Positions 8,103 through 16,491 of a DNA stretch of 30,208 nucleotides are shown here, piece after piece. The stretch is from contig NZ_CP046391.1 in NCBI RefSeq assembly GCF_012790675.1, forward strand, positions 879,502-909,709, in the 5' to 3' direction. The stretch is from Anaplasma platys. Its GTDB lineage: Bacteria; Pseudomonadota; Alphaproteobacteria; Rickettsiales; Anaplasmataceae. Every line of letters begins with the position of its first letter. Positions within the stretch are counted from its first letter, which is position 1. A program made the position numbers and the translations under genes. The notes under the pieces are model-generated. The model was not told the DNA's origin. It made no database searches and worked only from the letters and a program-made list of their open reading frames with translations.

Positions 8103-10049
8103 CTATGTCCTTTCAAACAAGCGATCAATCTCCGACAGACTCAATTTAACATACGTCGGACGGCCGTGATTGCACTGTCCAGAATGCGGCGTACTTTCCA
8201 TGTTCCTGAGTAGGCTTTCCATCTCTTCCAATTTCATAACCCTACCACTTCTTATCGAACCATAGCAGGCTATTGTCCCACAAATATGACTAAGCCTTTT
8301 CTGCATAAACAACTCTTCTCCCTCCGCTACTATTCCCTCTACTATTTTGGAGATTAGCGCCTTAACATCCACGGCACCAAAAATTGCAGGAACTTCGCGA
8401 ACGATAACGGTAAGGTCACCCAAAGGCTCAACCACTAGTCCCAAATTTTGTAGCTTTCCCCTGTATTCGCTGAGCAACTCCACTTCATACTCATTGGCAA
8501 GCTCGACAAACTCCGGAATTAACAGCACCTGCCGCTTAATGCCTTCCTGCTCCGTTACCTTTTTTATGTATTCACATACAAGTCTCTCATGTGCTGCATG
8601 CTGATCCACTATAACAATGTAGTCCTTCGCCCTAGAGACTATGTACCGCTCAAAGAGCTGGCAAACCGGGTAACCTAGGGGGTGATCATTGACCAACATG
8701 CTACACTGCTCACCTGTCCTTTCAGAAGCACCCTTCAATGAACCCACGCCACCTGATAGTGGCAGATGCGGCGTTGTAACATGCTCGTGATGAGCGCAAG
8801 GTTCTTCGGCGAAAATCTCTGAGGGCTTAAAAGAACCCGCATAGGAAAAATCGCTATGCACTCTTTGGCCTCCGCCCTCTGTTCCTGGCCAGCTAACACT
8901 AGGCTGCAAAATGTCAGGCCGAAGCTCCATTGGCGCGGAAGTAGCTGTGAAGTCTGCGGTGTCAGTTCCTGAAAACTGTCCGTAAGTTTTCTCAAAGTTA
9001 TCCACGGCAAAGTGGTCCCTCCCTTCAGGTCCGTCACTCTGGGTAAACCTGGAATACACATTTTTGGAAAGAGCCTTGCTCAAAGCATCAAACACGGCTT
9101 TGTACACCAAGCGTTTGTCCTGGAATCTCACCTCTTGCTTACTCGGATGCACATTTACATCGACGCTAGAGTGGGGAACATCCAAGCTCAACACCACTAT
9201 TGGATGCCTATCCTTGGGAATCAATCCACTGTAAGCAGCCTTGACTGCGCCTAGGATCAATGGGCTGTGTATGGGACGGTTATTCACGAATGTATAAGTC
9301 ATCCCCGGCTTTGATCTGTTGAATGTCGGGAGGCTGATGTATCCGTGGATTTTAATATAGTCAAGCATGTAATCTACTTCCAACGACTGCTCCATAAACC
9401 CGTCACCGAAAGCCTTCATCTCACACAGCCGATCCACGAGCGCTTTCTGCGAAGAGTATTTAAAGACCTGACGATCAACAATGGTTAGTGAAAACGCTAT
9501 AGAGAAGTTGATTATGGCTAACCGATTAAGCAGGTCCACCATGTTTTGGATTTCAGCTTTCTCTGTGCGTAAAAACTTGAGCCTGGCTGGTGTGGCAAAA
9601 AAGAGATCCCTAACTTCAACATGTGTACCACAAGATAACACTCCTGGTGACAAATTCTTGGTCTTCTCCCCTCCCTCAAACGTTATTGACCATGCCTTAT
9701 CAGCATCCACATGCTTTGAGACCATCTTTACCCTGGCAACAGCCGCTATTGAGGTAAGCCCCTCGCCTCGAAAGCCCATAGTCCTTACGTTTTCTAGGTC
9801 ACAACCGTGAAGTTTCGAAGTCGCGTGGCATATAAAGGCTGTCTCCATCTCCTCGCATGGTATGCCGCACCCGTCATCGCTGACGGAAATGAAATTACGT
9901 CCCCCTTTGTCGACTTGCACATTGATGCTTTTCGCCCCAGCATCTATGGAATTCTCGACCAGCTCTTTAACCACACTCGCTGGACAGTAAACTACCTCAC
10001 CGGCAGCGATTTTATTTATTATTTGTGCATTCAAAAGTACTATAGGCAC
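8103..10049 (-). CDS. mutL: DNA mismatch repair protein MutL
   Basis: Couples mismatch recognition by MutS to strand incision. It is 648 residues with a GTG start at 10049. The GHKL ATPase motifs are in place: ELVENSIDAGA with Glu29 and Asn33, DDGCGI at 58-63, and GFRGEGL at 92-98. A transducer domain runs to about 325, then a variable linker (about 330-450). The C-terminal domain contains DQHAAHERLVCE at 482-493, which fits the metal-binding endonuclease motif DQHA(X)2E(X)4E. The late CNHGRP motif at 626-631 is also typical of nicking MutL. This is therefore the endonuclease type used by bacteria without MutH. An overlapping ATG at 10051 is out of frame. The gene is divergent from tolQ across 275 bases. 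Confidence 0.95.
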   Translation of the reverse strand: MPIVLLNAQIINKIAAGEVVYCPASVVKELVENSIDAGAKSINVQVDKGGRNFISVSDDGCGIPCEEMETAFICHATSKLHGCDLENVRTMGFRGEGLTSIAAVARVKMVSKHVDADKAWSITFEGGEKTKNLSPGVLSCGTHVEVRDLFFATPARLKFLRTEKAEIQNMVDLLNRLAIINFSIAFSLTIVDRQVFKYSSQKALVDRLCEMKAFGDGFMEQSLEVDYMLDYIKIHGYISLPTFNRSKPGMTYTFVNNRPIHSPLILGAVKAAYSGLIPKDRHPIVVLSLDVPHSSVDVNVHPSKQEVRFQDKRLVYKAVFDALSKALSKNVYSRFTQSDGPEGRDHFAVDNFEKTYGQFSGTDTADFTATSAPMELRPDILQPSVSWPGTEGGGQRVHSDFSYAGSFKPSEIFAEEPCAHHEHVTTPHLPLSGGVGSLKGASERTGEQCSMLVNDHPLGYPVCQLFERYIVSRAKDYIVIVDQHAAHERLVCEYIKKVTEQEGIKRQVLLIPEFVELANEYEVELLSEYRGKLQNLGLVVEPLGDLTVIVREVPAIFGAVDVKALISKIVEGIVAEGEELFMQKRLSHICGTIACYGSIRSGRVMKLEEMESLLRNMESTPHSGQCNHGRPTYVKLSLSEIDRLFERT

Positions 10050-10264
10050 ATCTTACCACTCAATTACACAACACAATTGCTATCATACACGAGAGAAAAA
10101 GAGTAACCTAAGCATAGTAGCTAAACATAACAGCAAAAATACCTTGGCACGTATCTAGCCCAAAATTTTCCTCGATGATCAATTCCACTGAGAACGAAAA
10201 GTTAGCGACTTTTTCGACACATTACTTAACCTTAAGCACGTTTTTTAACTTACTCTCAGGGTTT

Positions 10265-10297
10265 TTGTTGTTGACCACAACAAATTATGAGTATAGA
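10265..10297 (+). promoter_or_regulatory. possible tolQ promoter with overlapping inverted repeat
   Basis: TTGTTGT (10265-10271) and ACAACAA (10277-10283) form an inverted repeat with a 5-base spacer. TTGTTG (10268-10273) is 18 bases from TATAGA (10292-10297), and the alternative TTGACC (10271-10276) is 15 bases from it. The dyad would cover the -35 region and could be a regulator site. Confidence 0.3.
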
Positions 10298-10324
10298 GAT
10301 CTGTAACTGTCCAGTGGCTTTTTT

Positions 10325-10987
10325 ATGGAAGTTGTAGCCGATTCAGCAACATACCTACACGGTGGACTCTCCCTGCTTGACATGTTTGTGCAATCCAGCG
10401 TTGTCGTTAAGCTAGTAATGATTGTGTTGGTTGTGTTTTCTATGGTTTCTTGGGCAGTAGTTTTCAAGAAGGCCATGGTTCTTAGGAAGCACAAACGAGA
10501 AGTTGAGGACATTGAAGTAACGTTTAACTCGCGCAACATGAATACCAGTCTCCGTGAGGTATTAGAGTGCAGTTCTGGTCTCGTGCCAAGAATACTACAG
10601 CATGGGATCAGAAACGCAAGGTTACTTCAGAACAAGAAAGAAGGATTTCACCGGTTTGTCGATGCCGAACTTAGTAGATCCATACTGCACTTGGAGAGTA
10701 ATCTAGAACTTCTAGCTATGATTGGATCCTCTGCACCTTTTGTAGGCCTCCTTGGCTCAATATGGAAGATAGTGGAAGTGCTGGGAATTGGCCCAATAGC
10801 CAAGGCTACGAATGCTGCTGCGCTGTTGCCGGGAATTTCTGAGGCTCTTTACACGACAGTTCTTGCGCTAATGGTGGCAATCCCGGCAAAAATATTCCAT
10901 AGCATTTTTGCGGCAAGAGTGTCAAAAATGTCCAGCAAGCTTGGACATTTGGTATACGAACTTGGAACTTTTGTAGCCAATGAATAG
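10325..10987 (+). CDS. tolQ: TolQ/ExbB-type proton channel protein
   Basis: Inner-membrane subunit of the Tol-Pal motor that uses proton flow to hold the outer membrane during division. It is 220 residues, usual for TolQ. Hydrophobic segments lie at about 23-46, 128-150 and 167-195, with the expected cytoplasmic loop between the first and second. The core signatures SAPFVGLLGS (136-145) and GISEALYTTVLALMVAIPAKI (starting at 170) are clear. In E. coli TolQ the second segment reads GLFGTVWGIM; here it reads GLLGSIWKIV, with Ser for Thr and Lys for Gly. A TolA-like gene follows 342 bases downstream, but no TolR lies between them or elsewhere in the window. Confidence 0.85.
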   Translation: MEVVADSATYLHGGLSLLDMFVQSSVVVKLVMIVLVVFSMVSWAVVFKKAMVLRKHKREVEDIEVTFNSRNMNTSLREVLECSSGLVPRILQHGIRNARLLQNKKEGFHRFVDAELSRSILHLESNLELLAMIGSSAPFVGLLGSIWKIVEVLGIGPIAKATNAAALLPGISEALYTTVLALMVAIPAKIFHSIFAARVSKMSSKLGHLVYELGTFVANE

Positions 10988-11329
10988 AGCCTTAGTAGGT
11001 GTTAGGCTGCTGGCAGCACCTCAGAATAGTGAGTTTTTGGTGTGTGTTTTCTCTTAAAATTGTAAATATATCACAAACAAACGTGGCGTAGTAGTATACC
11101 AAACACGCCCCTGTTATCTTGACCGCTTTGAAAAACAGTACTATGTATTGGAGCGGCTAGCTTTCGAGTGGTAAGTCAGATGCGTTCCGACGTTTGATGT
11201 AACCTGAAGTGAGGGGTCCTTGTACGTGTTTTAGGGAATGGGCTTCTGCTCGTTATTGTCGTATGTGGTCGGTTTTCTCAGACTTGTGTGCCGGGAAATA
11301 GCTGGAAAACACAGATAGTGTGGTGACCG
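10988..11329. other. intergenic region between tolQ and tolA-like gene
   Basis: Stop codons are dense in all three plus frames, so the tolR usually found here is absent. A possible promoter is listed at 11119-11147. Otherwise I see nothing. Confidence 0.6.
11119..11147 (+). promoter_or_regulatory. possible promoter of the tolA-like gene
   Basis: TTGACC (11119-11124) and TATGTA (11142-11147) are 17 bases apart. This would leave a leader of about 175 bases before the ATG at 11330. Confidence 0.3.
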
Positions 11330-12094
11330 ATGTTATCAGCAGGTGTTAGCGTACGTAGTGCGCTGGTGGAAAATATTCATATAGTTTCGTCACTGCTTGT
11401 GCATATGGTGCTGGGTGTTTTTTTTGTTGTAAATACACAACCACAGCTCTCTGAAAGTAGGTTGGAAAGGCACACTACAGACGCATCAGTCGCTTCTGAC
11501 CGTAGCACATCGTCCACCTCTGAGATTTTTAACCTTCAGAAAAAGGTGGTGTCGTCAAGTGCTTTTATGGCGATTCAGCCACCTCAAAAGAAAAGCAACG
11601 TGACTGCAAAAATGTCACTAGCGAAGTCGCTCGGAGAGCACACGCAGCGGCGCGACCGGGATCTTGCGGGTATGCTGCAGTCCATCAGCTTTGAAAAACA
11701 AACGTCAGCTGCGGTTCGTCAACGTGTTCGCAACAGGGAAGACTTTGCATCGACATCTACTACCACCGGCATTGCCGAGAATATACCAGAACATGTTCTG
11801 GAAACCATAACTAACAGGTTCGCAGAATGCTGGACTATCCCCTATGATACGCAAAATCCTGAAAATGTTGTGGTAAAAATTAACTTGGGGCTCGACCCAC
11901 ACGGAAAGGTAACAACAGCATCCATTGCCGATACTTACCTGTATGATCACAACCCATTTTACAGGGCTGTAGCTGATAGCGCGCTGCGCGCGGTTCATAA
12001 ATGTAGTCCGTTGTTGAGTCTACAGGCAGCTGATTACAGCCTGTGGAACAAGATGGTGCTTACCTTTGATACGAAGCACATGTCCATGTCATAG
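11330..12094 (+). CDS. tolA: TolA/TonB-like energy transducer
   Basis: A 254-residue protein with one N-terminal membrane segment (about 16-34), a Ser/Thr/Gln/Lys-rich linker (about 40-150) and a folded C-terminal domain (about 155-250). The C-terminal part has the TolA/TonB-C pattern: a CW pair at 167-168, VVVKINLGLDPHGKV (starting at 180), an Ala-rich helix around 213-222 (AVADSALRAV), then CSPL at 225-228 and W239 before LTFD. This pattern is seen in short alphaproteobacterial TolA proteins. TolA spans the periplasm and links TolQR to Pal/TolB. The neighbouring tolQ supports the call. The linker is far shorter than the long helical domain of E. coli TolA, so the identity rests on architecture and context rather than close similarity. 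Confidence 0.65.
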   Translation: MLSAGVSVRSALVENIHIVSSLLVHMVLGVFFVVNTQPQLSESRLERHTTDASVASDRSTSSTSEIFNLQKKVVSSSAFMAIQPPQKKSNVTAKMSLAKSLGEHTQRRDRDLAGMLQSISFEKQTSAAVRQRVRNREDFASTSTTTGIAENIPEHVLETITNRFAECWTIPYDTQNPENVVVKINLGLDPHGKVTTASIADTYLYDHNPFYRAVADSALRAVHKCSPLLSLQAADYSLWNKMVLTFDTKHMSMS

Positions 12095-13214
12095 GATAGA
12101 GACTGTCCACAGAGCGCCTGCTACATTTGATCTGCGCGTTATACAATGCGCTGTCACTATGAAGCTACCGTGTGAATTGTTGCAATAAAGACACTAGGCA
12201 TGGACGGAACAATAACTAAGGTTACAACCAGAAAAAACCTATATAAACATGTTGCTGCTATAATTCATGACCACATGTGTGCTGTGGCCGCAGAAAAGCA
12301 CTCTTGTTTTCTCTACCATCTCGCATCCATATCAACAACACTTGTAAAAGCTTCCTTTACCCAGTACTACGTCGCTTACACAGGAGCATTAGGCATCTTA
12401 AGGCGAACATAAAACTTGCTAATGACGGCTATCAAGGGCCTCCTATGCGTGATAATGTAAAGCACTTTTTCTTGCCATAACCCGACATGGGTCATATCCA
12501 AAGCGCTTGCGGCGCATTTTGACACATGTGCTTCCGCCACACACAGGCGTTCACCGTTGCCAGCTCTCACTTTCACAGAAAACACCAAGGTGTGTTAACA
12601 GCCCTATGCCAAACCAAGAACTGTCTGGCTGAAAATACCCACAATGATGCTTTAACTCTTACCATGTTTTTGCAAACACTGTTCTTGGACGCTACAGTGA
12701 GACTACCTGTCAACAAGTTGACCTTATCCTGGCACCTTGCCAACATGAAAGATGTCATCTTCTGGAGAATCTCCTTACTTTACCAATAAGCTTCAAAATA
12801 CAAATTGCGCATTTAACACTGTGCTATCCATGTCCGCCAGCGCTTACAGCGCGCAAAATGCGACCTTGGACACAGTCACAACATGTCTACATGTGTCTCA
12901 ATCTACTGGCAGCATCCGTAAAACTAAACTCCAGAACGCCCTATTCGGCGCGCACTCCACTTGAGATAGAAAAGAAAATGTCCCCTGATGAATATCAAGC
13001 AGCGCCTCTGCCCCGACGCATTTTTTAGCGCTTATCGTACCACTATGTGTATCGCGCCAAGAAGGCGCTGAACAGCACCTTCTCACCCCTGATAGTGAAA
13101 TCTCTATAATTTCGACTCCACCTGTGCAGCTACACTCACCATGACCACCGGTTACTATTACTACTTACAAGCAGCATGGAAACTGCCACACATACATCAA
13201 CTTATCTACAGACT
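12095..13214. other. 1.1-kb gene-free convergent gap
   Basis: Lies between the ends of the tolA-like gene and pleC. Several short plus-strand frames (for example 12752-12964) have no recognisable domain, and they overlap or follow each other in different frames. This would fit decayed coding sequence, but I cannot show it. A small hairpin (GCGCC/GGCGC, 13054-13068) lies about 150 bases after the pleC stop and lacks a T-run. I see no RNA gene. Confidence 0.5.
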
Positions 13215-14621
13215 CTAGAACGTATGATCACTGGAAGACCGCTCTACCAGGCAAGGAAACGTCAATGTAATTACCGTGCCAATATTGGGCTCACTTTTAA
13301 TGTCGAAGGTTCCGTTCATAAGCTCTACCAATTTACGGCTGAGTGGTAGCCCTAAGCCTGTTCCCTCATAATGACGTGAATGCTCGCTATCAGCTTGACC
13401 AAAAACACTCATGACTTTGTACATGTCCTCACGAGCTATTCCTATCCCGCTATCAACTATCTCTACAACTACCGTTTCTTTTTTTACTTCTACCGACAGC
13501 TTCACAAAACCGTTCTTGGGAGTAAATTTTATTGAGTTAGAAAGCATATTTAAGAGTACTTGCTTCATCCTCCTAGAATCAGCCTTGATAACAATACTCT
13601 GCTCCGGCATTGTATGCTGCAGATTAATCTCGGCCTCCTGCGCCTTAATGAGCATCATGTTAAAGCACGACTCAACAATTTTCTTCAGGTCACACCTCAC
13701 AAGATCGATTGTGAGTTTGTTGGCTTCTGCCTTTGAAAAGTCCAGGATGTCATTGATCAAGCTCAACAGGTGAACCCCTGCATGATGAATGTCTTTTACG
13801 TATTCTTTGTACTGCTCATTACCAAGAGGCCCTAATTCCTCACCTTGAATGATATCAGAAAACCCAATTATCGAGTTAAGCGGTGTCCTTAGTTCATGGC
13901 TAACGTTAGCAAGAAATTGTGACTTGCTGATACTCTCTTTTTCTGCATTTTCTTTTTTCTCCTGAAGCTCCAAATTTGCATCATATTGACTATTAAGTAG
14001 CTTAGTGTTCTTTCTATACATTACGAAAGTAACCCCTATACCCCAAGCAACAAGCAGTCCTGGAACAACGAGGTACAGAAGATTGATCATGGATAAAAAG
14101 CTAGCCAAGTCACTGCAATCATTGATGATATGAACGTAGACCACAGGCTCTCCTGTTTCCGCCAAAACCGGAGAAGTCAGCGAGTAAACACCATCAGAAA
14201 CCCTTTTGACTATAGGCTCTCCACTCCTAAGAATTTCCAGCTGTTCTGGTTCTAGTGGCGCAACATTATCAAGCTCCTTGTCCTCGTCTTCAGTCACCGT
14301 AAACATGACCATCCCATCAGTGTTATACAACACTAAAGAAATCCCTTCGAAACCACTCAGTGCCTGAATAAATTCAGCTCGCAATTTGATGGAGAGGTTC
14401 ATGTGGTACGGATTAGACCCAACGTGTGCGGGGACTTTACGAAGTAGAGGAATGTACTTCTTGAGAATAGAATGAACGTACACGTGCGTCAGCTCAGAGT
14501 TTATTTCCAATGCCGCCCTATTAAGGCTCTTTTCTGTCACATACACATGCACGAGCCAAACACACCCTATGAATATTACCAGTGCGCTTCGAAAAATATA
14601 ACTCAACACCTTGCACATCAT
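13215..14621 (-). CDS. pleC: membrane sensor histidine kinase, PleC type
   Basis: Autophosphorylates on histidine and passes phosphate to a response regulator (PleD or DivK in relatives). It is 468 residues. Two membrane segments (about 9-28 and 180-202) bracket a periplasmic sensor of about 150 residues, followed by a coiled linker (about 205-232). The HisKA domain has FLANVSHELRTPLNSIIGFS with His242. The HATPase domain has its N box around NMLSNSIKFTP (Asn362), its G1 box DSGIGI (390-395) and its G2 box GTGLGLPLS (420-428). There is no receiver domain, which separates it from hybrid kinases such as CckA. Anaplasmataceae are known to carry few two-component pairs, PleC/PleD among them, and this sequence fits PleC best. 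Start: ATG at 14621, with a second ATG next to it. It is divergent from argD. Confidence 0.85.
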   Translation of the reverse strand: MMCKVLSYIFRSALVIFIGCVWLVHVYVTEKSLNRAALEINSELTHVYVHSILKKYIPLLRKVPAHVGSNPYHMNLSIKLRAEFIQALSGFEGISLVLYNTDGMVMFTVTEDEDKELDNVAPLEPEQLEILRSGEPIVKRVSDGVYSLTSPVLAETGEPVVYVHIINDCSDLASFLSMINLLYLVVPGLLVAWGIGVTFVMYRKNTKLLNSQYDANLELQEKKENAEKESISKSQFLANVSHELRTPLNSIIGFSDIIQGEELGPLGNEQYKEYVKDIHHAGVHLLSLINDILDFSKAEANKLTIDLVRCDLKKIVESCFNMMLIKAQEAEINLQHTMPEQSIVIKADSRRMKQVLLNMLSNSIKFTPKNGFVKLSVEVKKETVVVEIVDSGIGIAREDMYKVMSVFGQADSEHSRHYEGTGLGLPLSRKLVELMNGTFDIKSEPNIGTVITLTFPCLVERSSSDHTF

Positions 14622-14648
14622 AGTTACACCACAATCTCTCGCGGTATA

Positions 14649-14677
14649 AAAATAATAGCATCCTAGGCCTCTATCAA
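14649..14677 (-). promoter_or_regulatory. possible pleC promoter
   Basis: On the minus strand TTGATA (14672-14677) and TATTTT (14649-14654) are 17 bases apart, just upstream of pleC. The -35 element forms half of the dyad at 14673-14688. Confidence 0.45.
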
Positions 14678-14688
14678 TGCTTATTGAT
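14673..14688. promoter_or_regulatory. symmetric dyad between divergent promoters
   Basis: ATCAAT (14673-14678), four bases, then ATTGAT (14683-14688) is a perfect dyad. It covers the proposed -35 elements of both pleC (minus) and argD (plus), so a single dimeric regulator bound here could affect both genes. Confidence 0.35.
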
Positions 14689-14711
14689 TACCCAAACTAA
14701 TACGGTACATT
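14684..14711 (+). promoter_or_regulatory. possible argD promoter
   Basis: TTGATT (14684-14689) and TACATT (14706-14711) are 16 bases apart, ending 21 bases before the argD start. A TTGACA at 14716-14721 is too close to the start codon to serve argD. Confidence 0.4.
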
Positions 14712-14732
14712 TGTGTTGACACTCTAGGAACG

Positions 14733-15944
14733 GTGGAGTACCCTCGCGGCGGTGGTTTTGTGCGGAGTTACGGTGTGAATCGTGATTACATAATTCCCTT
14801 TTATAGAAGATTTAATGTAAGTTTCACCCGGGGCTCTGGTGTATGTCTGTATGACTCTGCTGGAAAACGTTATTTAGATTTTGCTTCAGGCGTGGCAACG
14901 AGCTCTCTTGGTCATTGTCATCCTGCCATGGTGGAGGCATTGCGCCGACAAGTTGGCAAGCTTTGGCACGTTTCCAACTTGTACAACATAGCGGAAGCAG
15001 AGCGGCTTGCAGAGGAGCTTGTGCGCGTGAGCTTTGCCGACATGGCATTCTTCGTTAATTCGGGAGCAGAAGCTGTTGAGTGCGGTTTCAAGATAGCCAG
15101 ATCTTATCAAAACGGCATCGGCCACAGCGAAAGGTACAAGATGCTAACCCTCAGGAGGTCGTTCCACGGCAGAACTTATGCCGCTTGCTCAGCAAGTGAA
15201 CCCACTATGTTCACGCCCCTTTTGTATCCGTATGTTGACTGGTTTGTGAGTGTAAGTCCTAGTATAGATGCAATACGCGAGGAGATCGAAAAAGGCATCA
15301 TAGGTGCAGTCCTTGTTGAGCCCGTGCAAGCAGAAGGCGGAGTACACATACTTGGCAAGGAACTTTTAGAAGATCTGAGAGCTTTGTGTGACCAGCATGA
15401 TGTATTGTTGTTCTTTGACTGTGTACAGTGTGGTTTTGGCAGGACGGGGAAATTTTTTGCCTACGAACATTTTGGAGTAACACCAGACATATGCGCTATA
15501 GCAAAAGGAATGGGGGGTGGCTTCCCAGTAGGAGGGTGTTTGGTAACACACAAGGCAGGAAAGTTCGTCACCGCACGTATGCATGGGTCAACCTACGGAG
15601 GCAATCCCCTAGCAGCAGTTGCTGCGTTAACTGTGCTTTCCGAGATTCAAAAACCCGGGTTTCTCGATAGCGTGACCCACAACGGAAATCACCTGCTTTC
15701 AGGGCTGCGTAACCTTTCAAAGAAGCATAAAATTATAAGGGAAGTCCGGGGGCTAGGGTTGCTCATAGGACTGGAAGTCGACGGTAACGTATATGAAATC
15801 ACCGCAAAGCTCATCGACATGGGTGTTCTTGTGGCCCCAATAGGTGCAGGAAGTGTGATCCGGGTGGTGCCGCCTCTAGTTGTCACCCGAGATGAAATTG
15901 ATGAAGCGTTGAACGTGTTTGATCGCCTTTTTAGCACCCTTTAG
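14733..15944 (+). CDS. argD: acetylornithine / class III aminotransferase
   Basis: A PLP-dependent transaminase. ArgD proteins convert N-acetylglutamate semialdehyde to acetylornithine and can also serve as N-succinyl-diaminopimelate aminotransferase in lysine or cell-wall precursor synthesis. It is 403 residues, the usual length. FFVNSGAEAVECGFKIAR starts at 106. The cofactor aspartate is Asp229 and the Schiff-base lysine is Lys258 in AIAKGMGGGFPVGG. STYGGNPLA at 286-294 is also conserved. The family's DEVQ(C/T)GFGRTG reads DCVQCGFGRTG here, so Glu230 is replaced by Cys. The start is a GTG at 14733 with AGGA close in front (short spacing); in-frame GTGs at 14760 and 14778 are alternatives. 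No other arginine genes are adjacent, so the true pathway is uncertain. Confidence 0.88.
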   Translation: MEYPRGGGFVRSYGVNRDYIIPFYRRFNVSFTRGSGVCLYDSAGKRYLDFASGVATSSLGHCHPAMVEALRRQVGKLWHVSNLYNIAEAERLAEELVRVSFADMAFFVNSGAEAVECGFKIARSYQNGIGHSERYKMLTLRRSFHGRTYAACSASEPTMFTPLLYPYVDWFVSVSPSIDAIREEIEKGIIGAVLVEPVQAEGGVHILGKELLEDLRALCDQHDVLLFFDCVQCGFGRTGKFFAYEHFGVTPDICAIAKGMGGGFPVGGCLVTHKAGKFVTARMHGSTYGGNPLAAVAALTVLSEIQKPGFLDSVTHNGNHLLSGLRNLSKKHKIIREVRGLGLLIGLEVDGNVYEITAKLIDMGVLVAPIGAGSVIRVVPPLVVTRDEIDEALNVFDRLFSTL

Positions 15945-16393
15945 CACACGACCACCACAATATGCAGAACTTTTACCTCGTCAGCGCAGAGGTTTGCTCC
16001 CTTTACAGCCACAACTGAATGCACCCTACCTGCAGTTCATAATACTCATAGACGGGTAGCGTAGTTGCGATAACCGAGGGTAATGACCCCGCTCACAGCT
16101 TTTGCTTTTATACCGTAATTGGCTGAGCATGCCTATGGAAATACCCACCTGCCATCCACAGAGAACCGAGCGTAAGGGGGCACATCCGTGAAGCACTCTC
16201 AATCAGATTAAATACTTCTTCAAATGTGAAAGACTCGTGCAAAGTTACACAAAGAAATCTACAGAATATATTTGGTTCCTTTGCCAGCAATAACTTGCGG
16301 CACTAAAATCGCACAAGAGTTGTTGTTAGATTGTAGACTACTATTACAATTTTATTGCAACTTAATGCTGTACTTAAAAAACAATTCAGGTGC

Positions 16394-16414
16394 GCCCGTT
16401 TCATGGGCATTTTT
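16394..16414 (+). terminator. weak terminator-like hairpin
   Basis: A 4-bp GC stem (possibly 5 with a G-T pair) with a 7-base loop is followed by A and TTTTT at 16410-16414. It lies about 450 bases after argD, so it may end a long argD transcript or be chance. Confidence 0.25.
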
Positions 16415-16437
16415 ACGCATATCAGAGGCATGATTCA

Positions 16438-16466
16438 TTGACTTAATTTTTGACGCAATTTATTAT
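16438..16466 (+). promoter_or_regulatory. near-consensus promoter of the six-helix membrane protein
   Basis: TTGACT (16438-16443) and TATTAT (16461-16466) are exactly 17 bases apart. The expected start, near 16473, lies just before the GAGGA site (16480-16484) that serves the ATG at 16492. This is the best sigma-70-like promoter I found in the window. Confidence 0.65.
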
Positions 16467-16491
16467 CTCCTTAACCAATGAGGATAGGGCT

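Larger units (their letters stand above)
15945..16491. other. intergenic region after argD
   Basis: About 550 bases with no convincing frame. It contains a weak terminator-like hairpin (GCCC at 16394-16397 with GGGC at 16405-16408, followed by five T) and the promoter of the next gene. Otherwise I see nothing. Confidence 0.5.

Noticed and set aside
12752..12964. 70-codon open frame in the gap before pleC
   Set aside because: Overlaps other chance frames, no domain and no ribosome site.
16450..16491. TTG start giving 14 more residues to the six-helix protein
   Set aside because: It lies between the -35 and -10 elements of the promoter, and a good GAGGA site serves the ATG at 16492.
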